Positions 1 to 11,383 of a stretch of 64,000 nucleotides of DNA are shown one piece after another. Position numbers and translations under genes: made by a program. The notes under the pieces are model-generated. The model saw only the letters and a list, made by a program, of their open reading frames with translations. It was not told where the DNA came from and made no database searches. Positions within the stretch are counted from its first letter, which is position 1. Each line of letters begins with the position of its first letter. The DNA is from Coniella vitis (lineage: Eukaryota > Ascomycota > Sordariomycetes > Diaporthales > Schizoparmaceae), in contig WUJK01000009.1 in the NCBI GenBank assembly GCA_011317545.1, positions 2,232,001 to 2,296,000 on the forward strand, given 5' to 3'.

Positions 1-3000
1 GATTCACGAAAGCTGCACGACCTCCAGAAGTCTCCGGATTTCACCTCTGCCTTGGAATTCACCGTTGGAGAGTCCCCTCACACGAGCCCGCCCTCGTACC
101 TCTTGCGTAGCAGCTCTGCAGACGAACAGACGGACGCCGTCCCGTCGCCCAAGAATCTCTTGGTGGCCCGACTGGCCGAGGAGACGCCGACGCTTGCCAA
201 AGGCCTGCAGAGCATCCTGGAGGCATCGGGATGGAACATCACGCACCGCGATCTCTCTGCCCCGGGGCCCAGCTACGACCTCCCCACCGATGCGGTGGTG
301 CTCGTTGTCGACGAGCTGTCTTCGCCGATCCTCGCCCGGGCCACTCTCCACCAGTGGGAAGTCGTCAAGCACCTGGTGAGCACCGGGCACCCAGTGCTGT
401 GGGTGACCAAGGGCTCGCAGCACGTCGTGACAAACCCAGACAACGCGCTCGCGCACGGCCTCTTCCGCGTCGTGCGCCACGAGTACCCCGAGGCCAGAAT
501 CACCACCCTGGACGTGCAATCAAGCACCAGCCCCGCCACGCTCTTCGCCATCGACAACGTCCTCGGGCTGCTGCGGGCCGGCGAGGCCGAGGACGAGTAC
601 GCCGAGAGGGACGGCGTGCTCCAGGTGCAGAGGGTCATGCCCGACGCCAAGATCAATCTTTTCAAGCGCGACGAGGCCGAGGGCGCCGAGCCCGTCGTCA
701 AGAGCTTGCGCGACACCGAGGCCATGGTGCAGATCCGGGCCGAGCGCGTGGGCTCGCTCGAGTTGACGTGGTGCGAGAATCATGTTGGACAGGTGCCTGT
801 GGAGCCAGGCTTCGTCGAGGTTGAGGTCATGGCCGTCGGCGTCAATTTCAAGGTAAGGCGACTGCTCATTGCGTGAGAGTTCCTTCTCTAACCTTTGTGA
901 ACAGGACGTGGCCACTACAATGGGTATTGTGCCCGAGAACGAATACATGATAGGATGCGAATGCTCCGGTGTCGTCAAGCGACTGGGACTGAACGTCACG
1001 AAATTCCAGGTCGGCGATCGCGTCGCCGTCATGAGGAGCGGGACCTACGTGAATCGTCTCCAGGCCCCGGTGGAGCGCACCCAGGCCATTCCCTCCTGGA
1101 TGAGCTTCGAAGACGCGGCGACGATCCCGCTCGTATACATGACGGCGCTTTACTCGCTTTTCTATCTTGGAAATCTTCAGGAGGACCAGGTAAGTCTTGA
1201 CCTTATGAGGGTGATCTGCCATGTGAGAGGACGATGCTGATAGCCTGTCCTCCAGTCCGTTCTTATTCACTCGGCTGCCGGTGGCGTCGGGCTCGCTGCA
1301 ATACAGCTTTCCCAGTACAGAAAGGCGGATGTCTTCGTCACTGTAGGAACCGAAGAGAAGCGAGAGTTCCTTGCGTCTACCTTTGGAATTCCTCGCAACC
1401 GCATGTTTTCTTCTCGCAATACGAAGTTCGCCGGAGAAATCATGGCGGAGACGGGAGGCCGCGGAGTGGACGTGATCCTCAACTCCCTGACTGGCGAGTT
1501 GCTGGATGCCTCATGGAGAATTGTGGCTGACGGTGGCAACATGATTGAAATTGGCAAGAGAGATATCGTCGACCGCAACACGTTAGCTATGGAACCATTC
1601 GACAGAAATTGCTCGTTCCGGGCTATCGACCTGTCCTATACGAAGCAGTTCAAGGACTCGATGGTAGAGAAGCTCCTCCGTGAGATTTTCGACCTGGTCG
1701 AAGCCAAGCATGTCAAGGCCATCCACCCCATCGTGCCATACGGATTCGATAACGTCCCCGCCGCGCTTGCTTACATTCGGCGAGGCCAGCATATCGGCAA
1801 GATCGTCATTACCAACTACGGCGAAGACGTCAAGGTACCCATCCGGCCTGCCATTCGCACCTTGCAGCTACGACCAGACGTTTCATACCTCGTCGTGGGA
1901 GGCCTCAAGGGACTCTGCGGAAGCTTGGCTATCCACCTCGCCCGATCCGGAGCCAAGCGGATCATTGCGTGCAGCCGAAGTGGCACTGGCGACGATGCGT
2001 CAGCTCGTGTCATAAGAAGCTGCCTGACGTATGGGTGCACGGTCGAGGAGGCCCGGGGAGATGTTGGGGACCCTAACTTCGTGAGAAACGTCTTCAAGTC
2101 GGCGCGTGGCAACCCGATCGCAGGTGTCATCCAGGGAGCCATGGTATTGAGGGTACGTACGCCTAATAGCGCGTCACACGAGGATCATGGTGGCTAATTG
2201 CTGTGCACAAACAAACAGGATAAACCATACGAGACAATGACGCATCGGGATTTCCGCGAATCAATCGAGGCCAAGGTGCAAGGAACTTGGAACCTCCACC
2301 ACGCGTCACAGCAAGAAGAGAGGCCACTCGACTTCTTCACAATGCTTTCCAGCATCTCCGGCGTGGTGGGCAACAAAGGACAGGCCAACTACGCCGCGGC
2401 CAACGTCTTCCTCGACGCGTTCGCACACTACCGCCGCTCGCTCGGGCTGCCCGCCAACAGCGTCAACCTCGGCGCTATAGAGGACGTCGGGTACATTGCC
2501 GAGCAGGGCGCGAGCTACGAGGCGCGTTTCGACAAGAAGCAATGGACGCCTATCAACGAGGGTGTATTACGGCGCATCCTGGCGTACTCGATCCTGCAGC
2601 AGGACGTCTACAACCCCCTGAACGCCGCCAGCGCGGCGCAGCTGATCACGGGCCTCACCTTCCCGCTGCCCAATGACGGGTCTTCGGACCTCGCGGGCGA
2701 GCACCGCTTCGGCTACCTCTTCAACAGTGGCAGCAACGCCATCATCGACGACGGGGAGAACGCCGACGGGGCCGGGGGCGACCAGGCCGTCAAGGCCTTT
2801 AAAATGATGCACGCCGCGGGTGTCGGCGCGGCTGAGCTGGCCAAGGCCTGTGTGGAATTGGTGTCGGGCCAGGTCACAAAGGTGCTTCGCCTCGAGATCG
2901 AGATCGAGCCGGGCAAGCCCCTCATGGCGTACGGTCTTGACTCGCTGTCGGCCGTCGAACTGCGCGGCTGGATACGCAGCAAGCTGGGCGCCGAGCTGAG

Positions 3001-3091
3001 TACGCTCGACATCACCAATGCTCGGTCCATGGTCGAGATGTGTGACAAGGTGGTGTCGAAGCTCCCGCAACCCAAAGAGACGAGCTCGTAG
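1..3091 (+). CDS. Highly reducing polyketide synthase, C-terminal part (ER-KR-ACP), 5' end outside window
   Basis: Partial: the frame is open at base 1. Exons 1-852, 905-1189, 1256-2152 and 2219-3091 all join in phase 0 with GT..AG introns, giving 968 residues up to the TAG. Residues 1 to about 215 look like the structural pseudo-KR region. An enoylreductase follows, with VNFKD at 281-285 and the NADPH loop HSAAGGVGLAAIQ near 383. The ketoreductase has its nucleotide loop VVGGLKGLCGSLA near 591, Ser 722/723 in LSS and Tyr 736 in NYAAAN. The acyl carrier protein has its phosphopantetheine Ser near 920 in YGLDSLS. The protein stops about 48 residues after that Ser, so there is no thioesterase, reductase or NRPS module. 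KS, AT, DH and possibly MT should lie left of the window. It is the core enzyme of the cluster. Confidence 0.95.
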
Positions 3092-3819
3092 GCGACAAGG
3101 ATGTGGGTCGTCTCTCGAAGGAATGGATAGCAACGGAATATGGCCACAACGGCACGCGAGCTGTCACGTCACTGCATGGCATCTATGGTCTGGGGAAGGG
3201 TCTTTTCTGTTGCATCACGAAGGCGGATCTAAATACAGGAGGTGGCTTTCAAGAGGGTGGTTTCATGCAGTGGCGAGGCAGTGAGTGGTTAGGGAGGGGG
3301 ACTGTGGCACATTGCAAGACTCGAGGCGAGCCCTCGCCCAGATGAGTGAGTCAGTATTAGACAACGTTCTATACCACCTATATATCAGTGGATATTTCCT
3401 GGAAAGATCTTCAACCGTTGGTCATCATCACACTGTTATTAAGTCAGTATAGCGGGTATCGCCCTTGATATTGAGCCCAATTTTTAGGTGTGCGAAATAG
3501 TCTGCTTCATTAAGTCAGAGATTTGCCAGAACACTATAAATACAAAGTCAATCAGCTTAGGAAATACTGCCAGTCTATGGAATTATCATAGATGATAAGC
3601 TGCTTTAGCACTTGGAGCACCTGCTCCAGCCTAAAGTATGAGGAAGGTATGTTAAGTTCTGAAAATAGCTGGATAGGTTGTCTGAACACCAAAGAGTCAT
3701 GTGAGAACTTATATAGGAAGCTGATACTATTATACCCAGCCATTACCTGGCCCTAGCCCTCTGAGAGTGTGAAGTGTCCTCCCGTAAATACGCTACCGAC
3801 CATCCAAATGCCCAGAAAG
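3092..3819. other. Intergenic region between convergent PKS and CYP1
   Basis: Tail-to-tail spacer holding the 3' ends of PKS (plus) and CYP1 (minus). No coding signal was seen. An exact TCACGTCA octamer lies at 3164-3171, 70 bases after the PKS stop. The part from about 3340 is AT-rich. Confidence 0.6.
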
Positions 3820-5968
3820 CTAGAGACTACCGGTGTGTCTAGGCTTGACCTTAATATGAAGGAAGCCGTGGGGGTGCATGATAACCCGGTCCGACCATTC
3901 CATTGCTTCATCAGTACCTGGGAGCATTTCCAATTTGTAACGACTGAACAGACTGGCCAACATTAGATGCATCTCGGCGTACGCCAGACTAGGAGAGAAG
4001 TGGGACGCATAATGTTAGCAGGGTATCACGAAAAGCCGAAGGCCGAACCACTTACTTCTTCCCTATGCAGTCAGTCCTGCCCCATGAGAAAGATACGAGC
4101 CAGTGCATCAGCTCCTTTCCTGCTTGTCCCATCCATCGCTCAGGTCGAAACTCTTCCGGACCAGGAAAGATCTCAGGGTTCTTGTGAATCAAATCATGCG
4201 AAATCCCGACCTAGATCAATTTCGTCAGTGCCTTCTTTCCTAGCGTGTCCAGGGGGCTCTAAGCCCCATGAGACAAGGTAAAGGAAGGACCCGCTGAGTC
4301 CCATGTTCGAGCGCCTCGCTTCTCAGGGGATGACCCAATGAGAGGAAAGGAATTCCGGTTATCAGAGTTGGACATACTACGTAACCGGCGGGGATGGTGT
4401 CCTTGATAGCCGGGACATATAAGCCTTGTTGTGGTACCGTGCGTGGAAGCCGTCCAGGGATCAACGTGGCCATGCGAAGAGTCTCTTTGACAAAACCAGT
4501 CTGCGAGACCTCGTCAGTTAGAAGCCGCATCATACCTGGGACCAGATATTAAGGAAACCCACGAAATAAGGCAACTTTTCAACTTCCTGGAGCGGCAGCC
4601 TGCCATGCTCGTCGGGCTTAATACCGTCAAGCTCCTTCAGAATTCTCCTCTGCACCTCGGGGTACTTGAGGAAGTAATAGGTGGCGTAAGCCATTTCATT
4701 GGCCGGCGGCTCGGTTCCGCCGTTGAGAATCATGGCGCACTCGTCAGACATGTCTTCTACCTTCAAAGCGTGGATAACGCGGCCTTCTTCCTTCGCATCC
4801 TTGCGTCGTTTGAGGTTGTTGGTGAGCATGCGGTCAAAGATCGTTTCCTCGTGGGGATCTTTCTTGGCCGCATCGGCTGGGTCATAGCGGCCCATGGCTT
4901 CCCGAGCGAGCCCCTCGAAGTACTGGGAAGCATGAGAATGAAGTTTCAAGGGAACTTGGAGTAGGCCTCACCGTGGTCATCCTGATGTAGACCGGACTGA
5001 GCTTGGCAGCGAGCCATCTCGGCCCGTCTGTGACGAGCATTCGCAACATCGGAAAGTGAAGGGCAGTCCAGACACCTCCAGTGAAGAATTGCATATCTTT
5101 CACTCGCTGCTTGAAGTCGGGGGCCGAGATCATGTCCAGGCTTTTCCCGAACAGAAGCTCAGAGACAACATCGGCCTGCAGAATTCAGATTTGTTGGCCC
5201 ATGCAACATTCTCGAATGATACCAAGACTTACGGTATAGCAGTAAAACATTTCGTGAATAGGCACTTCCTCGCCCCTTCTGCCGTACTCATCGATCTTCG
5301 CGAAGATCCTTCCGATCTCTTCATGGAAGTAGTTCTCTAACGTGTTCACCCGGCGTTTGGAAAAGACGGGGTCAATGACCTGCCGCTTTGCTCGATGAGC
5401 CTCTACAGGAATCGTCATGGTCATGGCGTTGGAGATCCCAACCGAGTATGTTGCGGGGTCTTTAGTAAAACGCTTGGTCCTGTCGAATATCCTGGTACCC
5501 TCGTGAGATTCCGAGATTCTCGTTTGATCTTTCTCTTTGGCGCTCACTTACTCATGGAAGACGGTGATGTCGTTGATGTGGACCTCATTTGGGTTGAGCC
5601 TAACGACAGGACCTTTTTGTAGGGGAAGTTAGCAAGAATCAGAGCAAATAAACATGTTCTCACCTCAATCCACGGGCATAACGTCTCTACCTAGGAGGAA
5701 GCTTACCGTATTTCTCATGATATCGTGGAATCTCGTAGATGAATTTACCTTGCAAAATGCCTTCATAGTATGCCTGCTGGAAAAAGCTAATGCGGCAGAG
5801 TAACGGGCCGGGGAATCTCGCAAGAGGGTGAAAAGTAAGACGGTAAATGACCAGGCCCACCACGTAAACTGCATATAAAATCATTGATACGCCCAGCAAC
5901 CTGATTGCCGATTGTTTCATAGGCTGGGACGCCCAGTCCCACGTCTCTGAGAACATCATGGTGTACAA
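3820..5968 (-). CDS. Cytochrome P450 with atypical oxygen-activation and heme-loop motifs (CYP1)
   Basis: Eight exons on the minus strand: 5968-5707, 5612-5552, 5491-5233, 5175-4972, 4922-4563, 4500-4378, 4210-4056 and 3988-3820. All phases agree and give about 530 residues, a normal P450 length. An N-terminal membrane anchor is followed by FHPLARFPGPLL, typical of trichodiene-oxygenase-like fungal P450s. The K-helix KETLR is at 387-391 and FRPERW near 444-449. The Cys loop FSWGRTDCIGK (Cys near 471) has Thr where the heme-propionate Arg is expected. The I-helix reads NGGTEPPAN (330-335 is GGTEPP), so the usual T(T/S) pair is P-P. No frame is broken, so the gene may be functional with altered chemistry. 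Start chosen at 5968; Met at 5959 is possible. Exon 3 uses the acceptor that keeps frame. Confidence 0.85.
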
Positions 5969-6671
5969 AAGGGACAGGAACTTCGCGCAGTGGATGTATT
6001 AGGCACAGCTCGATTAGATCCGGAATCATTTCAGGTCTATTCCAAGGGGGGAAATATGGATGTGGCTTTTCGAGGCACCCCGAGCCCTTGAAGCTCATCC
6101 AGAGTACATACAGCTTGCAATAATGCCAAGAAGCCCGATGATAAGCACGGAGTGAAGTCTGGTGGATAGAGTGCATTACCTGGAAATATCTTTGGCGAGA
6201 TGCGTTGCCGAAGGTTCTCAATAGGGTCTGAATATTTGCGCATGTAAGAAGGCCCAACCGCTGCACCCAATCAGTATACGGACTCGTCAGCGGGGTATGG
6301 AGAAGCAATTGCTTCCCATCATGGGATTCCCATGATGCTGATATGCTTACATGCTGACACATCTTACATCCGGAACATCTCGACGGCTCCACAGTCCATG
6401 CATCATAAGCAGAAGCATCTAATTACCCTCCATTATATCCGTAAAGAATAGATAATTAGGTCAACGGCCTAGGGTGCTTTTAGCTTCGGGCAGCCGAGGT
6501 TCTACATCGACTCTTGGCTGACAGTGCACAGGACATGCTTGGTACCTGGCAAAAGCAATAGTGAGAGACGGATAGGGTCCAACAACCGTATAATGTATCG
6601 TGCGTCCATTGAAAGCCAATGCCAAAAAGTATGCTGAGAGGAGAAACAGCCCCAGTGTAGCATCTTGAATC
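5969..6671. promoter_or_regulatory. Divergent promoter region CYP1/CYP2
   Basis: About 700 bases between the two head-to-head P450 starts, so it should carry both promoters. Short open frames here, such as a hydrophobic one ending near 6461 on the minus strand, lack homology I can recognise and sit in promoter position. I left them out. Confidence 0.5.
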
Positions 6672-8662
6672 ATGGCTTTGTCACATCTTCTCTCTGGCGA
6701 CTTTCAACACACAATGGCTCCGGTATTTGGCATAGTGCTGGGCGTTGCATTGGCCACCTACTTGCTGTACCGCGCCGCGCTGCCCAAGCCTCTCCCTGGC
6801 ATTCCTTACAATGAAGCATCGTCACGTCGTGTCTTCGGCGATATACCCGCCATGCTATCACACATCAAGGACGAAGACGGGACTTTCATCACCTACATCG
6901 AGGATACGCTCAACAAGCTTCAGGCACCCCTGGTACAGGTTTTTCTTCGGCCCATGAACAAGCCGCTGCTCGTTCTGGCCGACTTCCGCGAGGCTCGTGA
7001 TATCATGATACGCCGTACCAAAGAGTTCGACCGCTCTACCTCCTCGGGCGACCTAGTCAGGGGCCTAGGCCCAAAGCATCACATACAACTCAAGAGCACT
7101 CCAGCATGGAGGTCCCAACGGCGTCTAATACAGGATCTCATGACACCGGACTTCATCAACAACATAGCTGGGCCTGTGATCTGGCAGAAAGCCGGCCTGC
7201 TTATTGACCTATGGAGGACCAAGAGCAAGATCGCTGCTGGTAGGCCCTTCACCGCGTCCGAGGACATTGACCACGTCGCCTTGGACGCTGTACTGGCTTT
7301 TGCCTTTGGCGAGCGCTTTGGGAAACTTCACAGCGCGACGAGACCCGCACTCGAAGCTGCTCAGAAGATCTCCGCCACGGGTCTCAAGGGACTTAAGCAC
7401 ACTGCTTCTCTCGATGACCCCGTCGAGTTCGTCGACGGAACGGCTGATGAGATGCTGCGCGCTTCGCTAGAGCTGGTTGCAGCTGTCGAAGAGGTCCAAG
7501 GCACCCCGTTACCTGATCTACATTGGGCTTATATCAATAGCAAGCCTCGGATCCGACGGGCGACCAAGATCAAGGAGGACTATATCAGAAAGGAGGTGGA
7601 AGACGCCGTTGGTAGGCTCAATGGGGCGACGGGCGAAGGGTTTGTGAAGTCAGCCGTGGATCATATGGTCTTTCGAGAAAGCGTATTGGCGCAGAAGGAG
7701 GGCAGGAAGCCTGACTTTTTCTCACGCATTATTATGGATGAGGTAGACATACCGCTTTTTCCTTCTCTCATCACCCACCTGGTCCGCTATCAGTAACTTT
7801 CCTGGAATGCGCTATATGGACTGACGCGATGCCTATTGCAGATCTTTGGATTTATCGTCGCCGGCAATGATACCTCGAGTACGTCAATCAGCTGGGGCTT
7901 GAAATACCTGGCAGATAATAGCGCTGCGCAAACCAACCTGCGAAAGGCCCTTGAAGGAGCTTTCACGTCTGCTCTGTCTGAGGCCCGCAGTCCGTCCATC
8001 CGAGAGATCACGGGCGCGCACATCCCTTATCTTGACGCTGTGGTGGAAGAAACTCTCCGTTGCTCCGCCACTGTACCCGTCGTGGACCGGCAAGCCTTGG
8101 TGGACACGGAACTTCTTGGCTATCACATCCCTAAGGGCACTATTGTGACTGTAAGTTTTACAATCCATCCTCGCTTATTCACGAGCTCTCAGAAGTCTGG
8201 CATTAGCGACCAAACGAGAGACGAGCAGACCGGGACGGGTCTGGCTGACTTTTGATCACGCAGTGTCTGGTCACAGGACCCAGCATGATGAGTCCAGCTT
8301 TCAAAATTGACGAAGCGCGGCGTAGCGAGAGTGGCCAAGCTGCCAAGCAGGAACGGGCCTGGGAATTGGATAGCATGGCACGGTTCAACCCTGAGCGCTG
8401 GCTTGTGGGCAAGAACAGCGAGTTCGATGCTGGTGCCGGCCCGCAGCTGGCTTTTGGCTTGGGTCTTCGACAGTGCTTCGGAAAGAGGTTGGCACACCTA
8501 GAGATGAGGATTCTCATCAGTTTGATTGTATGGAACTTCGAGTTGTTGCCGTGTCCAGCAGCATTATCAGGGTCCAAGCCAGTTTTGATCATGACGAACA
8601 GGCCTAAAGATTGTTACGTACGGTTGCAGGCGGTGGAAAGGACAAGGCAGGATCTCGTATAG
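6672..8662 (+). CDS. Cytochrome P450 (CYP2), long GIPYN-type family
   Basis: Three exons, 6672-7742, 7842-8150 and 8264-8662, all phase 0, 592 residues. The N-terminal anchor comes before LPKPLPGIPYNEAS. The I-helix AGNDTSS is at 364-370 with a canonical acid/Thr pair. The K-helix EETLR is near 426-430, FNPERW ends near 506, and the heme loop FGLGLRQCFGKR has Cys near 531. It is a close paralogue of CYP4 and CYP5 in this cluster, sharing GIPYN, GTFITY, the stretch around DTELLGYHIPKGT and the C-terminal VWNFE. The second intron (8151-8263), after the KGTIVT residues, is missing in both paralogues. A start at Met 15 (6714) would still leave the anchor. Substrate unknown; it presumably oxidises the polyketide at the ER membrane. 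Confidence 0.93.
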
Positions 8663-9190
8663 AAGACAGGAAGACAGTCTGGGCAGTGAAGCGCGCGATA
8701 CGAAACTAAAATTTGGTTCTGGTCAGTTCGTAGATCGTTCGCTGCTCCATGTCCTGCCCATGGCTCTTACAAACCATAAACTTGCTCAAATTATCCGGCT
8801 CTCCAAGCATACATGGCCTGGTTCTTATACTGAGGGTCTTCGGTCTTAATAAACCCCACATATATCGATTGAGCCAATATCACTATTACTAAAACAAGTA
8901 AGACCGGCTGGCTTAAAGCATGTAAGGTTCTGATATTTGGGCAATTTCTCTCAATGCTACATAAGTACAGTCTCTATAAAGGGTTAAGTTACGAATGGCT
9001 CTGGTCGTCTATGGTCCATAGGAGATTATCACCTTCAAGGAGTTTCTGCCTCTCGATAAACCTGACATGGTATATAATGTGCATTATTGGCCATCCCCTT
9101 GGATTCTGCTTCGTACTGGATTCTTCGAGCAAACACTCTGGGCTATCCATGTACACGGTTGCTTATCAAGTTCCTGCCGCTTTCAGATAT
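8663..9190. other. Intergenic region, CYP2/BBE1 convergent
   Basis: Tail-to-tail spacer of about 530 bases with AT-rich 3' flanks. I see no gene or structured element in it. Confidence 0.6.
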
Positions 9191-10884
9191 TCAGACATTA
9201 GCATCCGAAATTTTGAATCCTCCAGGGCATAGCGTCTGAAAGACAAGCCCTGGGTCGTACGTTCTCGCCACCTCCCTCAAACGCTTAACATTTGCAATAC
9301 CATAGCTACCCAGAGGATCTTGGCTCCGATCAGCATAGTTCAGATATACCCAACCGAGATCCCCGTTATCAGTCGCTTCTGCAAAGTTCCTCACGGCCTC
9401 GATCCAGACTTTGACCTTGGCATACGCAAACCTTTCCTGTTCGGGTGTCCTCACCATCGCTGCTGCTTGGAACAGCAGGCCGTTTTGCTGCTGGCGCTCC
9501 ACTCCCATGGCGTTGCCACCGGCCTCTGCAGAGCGCTGACCAAAGATCTTTGGGAAAGGCTGAAACAGGCATTGTGTCCAGAAATCACCATCTGGTATGA
9601 AGGTTTTGAATTCTTCTACCATGGCCTCATGCAAGCTTGCAGCCTTGGCAACAATACACGGGTCGTTCTTGAAAGTCGCGGTGAACCAGACGTTGCTGCT
9701 CCGCAGTCATCAGTAAGATATCAATATATATGAAACCCGAGACGCGTTGATTTAGAACAGGGAAAAGAACCCAGAGGTGTACTGACTGATATTGGCGTGG
9801 AAGGTTATGCGCAGGGTCAGAGACCAATTCTGTCACAGTTGTCCGTTTACACGTTGTGAGGATAGATGGTAGCTCGAGCCACTTCTTGTATGCGGGCGCC
9901 CTTTCAACACCTGCGACCTGGACAGACATTGTTGCGATGCCGACGTCCTTGAACTCCGGCTAGTATTTCTATTCAGTATTTGACACATGGAGTGAAGACA
10001 AATCTGACTCATGGCACAGTAAGATCAAAACAGAGGCCTGATTCCGCTTACTATATTAAATCGTTAGAGACAAGTAAACAGAACTCAGTTCGATGAAACT
10101 CACCCGTGTACGCAAAGAAGCACAGGAGATTACTATCCAGATCCTCATGCATGGCGTCGGTGAAGTCCGTCAAGGCCTGCACAGCAGGCTGCGTGACTTG
10201 CTTTGGATAAAACGTCAAGCCTGCCCAGATGTCCCGGGATTCAAAAGTCCTCATTTTGAAATTCGTTACAATGCCGAAGTTGCTAGAACCACCTTTCAGA
10301 GCCCAATACAGGTCAGGGTAACTCTCAGGATCTGCCGTGACAATAGCGCCACTGCCGAGCACCACCTCGAAGGCGACGACGTTATCGCAAGCGAACCCGT
10401 AGCGAGGCGTGTAGAAGGTATTACCCCCACCCAGGATGAGGCCCGCAACACCAACATTGCCCTCGCGGCCGCCGGCGACGACGCGGCCGTGGGCTTGCAG
10501 CTCGCGGTAAACGTCGCTCCAGACGCCGCCGGGCCCAACGTCGACCGTGCCCGCGAGCCCGTCAACCCTGGTCCAGGCCAGGAGGCCGAGGTCGATGGTC
10601 ACGCCGCCGTCGATGTTGTTGGACCCGGCCCACTGCGTGTGGCCCCCGCTCCGCACCGCGAACTTGTCCGCGGCGGCCGCGAGGGCCTTGACCGCGGTGG
10701 CTACTTCCTTTGCGTTGCGCGGCCGGACGATGCACGCCGGCGCGAGCTTCGCGCTGTTGGACCAGTAGCTTTCCTGCCGGGCTGAGTACTCGGCGTCGGA
10801 CGGCCTGAGGACGGTCAAGCCGGCTGCGGCTAGCCTTGTCCCTGCATCCGCGGGGCGGGATTGTTTTGACTTGAAGCACCCCAT
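9191..10884 (-). CDS. FAD-linked BBE-type oxidase, cytosolic form with MGCFKS N-terminus (BBE1)
   Basis: Exons 10884-10105, 9959-9787 and 9695-9191 give 485 residues, normal for the family. The FAD-binding PP-loop is VRSGGHTQWAGSNN, with the flavin-linking His at 82. The position of the second covalent link is Glu 141 in GGREGNVGVAG, not Cys, so only the His link is expected. The C-terminal BBE domain ends with the usual NYADRS and YDPGLVFQTL segments. There is no signal peptide. The protein starts MGCFKSKQS, which fits an N-myristoylation signal (Gly2, Ser6) with a palmitoylatable Cys3. The first intron interval (10104-9960) only restores frame if read as a twin intron; see its own entry. 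The second intron (9786-9696) splits a codon in phase 2. Family members oxidise alcohols or form rings by dehydrogenation. Confidence 0.9.
9960..10104 (-). other. Probable [D1,2] spliceosomal twin intron (stwintron) in BBE1
   Basis: Minus strand. A complete 53-base intron (10103-10051: GTGAGT donor, CTAAC branch site, TATAG acceptor) sits between the first G (10104) and the TAAGC (from 10050) of a second donor. After its removal the external intron reads GTAAGC...TACTAG (G10104 plus 10050-9960, 92 bases). Removing that joins FAYT directly to PEFKDVG in phase, as expected for this family. Treating the interval as one intron with the GTGAGT donor shifts the frame, and removing only the inner intron leads to a stop within about ten codons. 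Confidence 0.75.
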
Positions 10885-11383
10885 GGGGGCAGTGAAGTGT
10901 TTGAGCCGAAGGCAAAGATGAGTCGAGTTGGCCTCGGGCAGAAACTTGAACAGACGGGACGATAACGGTGTGTATCAGGAAACCGCCGAATGAAGCTTTC
11001 CAGCCAGCAAACGGAGGTTGTTCGAGAAGGCAGGGACAGGAGAAGTAGTCACAACCCGGATTCATCCATGGTCCATTCCTCAGGTTCTGCTTACCTTGCT
11101 GCAGGATTGGGCGTGCCTAACTGTATCGAGTAGCGAGCAGGGTTGACTTCGTGATAAGCATGCAAGACAAAGTAAGACACTGCCATGACAAGTGTTCGAT
11201 GTAGAATAAGCATGCACAATAAGGCTTATGTACAGCGGTACCTGGGTAAGAATATCTGGGGGTCATCACCGGACAGTGGCGTCGATTTAAGCCACCGAGA
11301 TCTCATTCACACTTGTTTAGCGGGGAGTGAAGGCAACCACCAGAATGGAACTATATAATAATCATACTATAGGTAAATGCCGT
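10885..11383. promoter_or_regulatory. BBE1 upstream region / bANK 3' flank
   Basis: About 500 bases between the start of BBE1 and the end of the bANK gene, both on the minus strand. It should hold the BBE1 promoter and the bANK terminator. No other gene is seen. Confidence 0.5.

Noticed and set aside
1886..1930. PKS ketoreductase loop GGLKGLCG as evidence of a dead KR
   Set aside because: This variant is common in fungal reducing PKSs as I recall it, and the catalytic Ser and Tyr are present.
5787..6392. Open frame opposite and upstream of CYP1 exon 1
   Set aside because: Runs out of frame through the CYP1 anchor region; composition does not look like a real protein.
6461..6673. Short minus-strand frame with a hydrophobic start (MIQDATLGLFLL) between CYP1 and CYP2
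   Set aside because: 70 codons in a divergent promoter, nothing recognisable after the hydrophobic part, and no convincing splice to a second exon.
9960..10104. BBE1 as a frameshifted pseudogene with one ordinary 143-base intron
   Set aside because: The GTGAGT donor leaves phase 1 and the TAG acceptor needs phase 0. Reading the interval as two nested introns fixes this with standard splice sites and restores the family sequence, so a broken gene is the poorer explanation.
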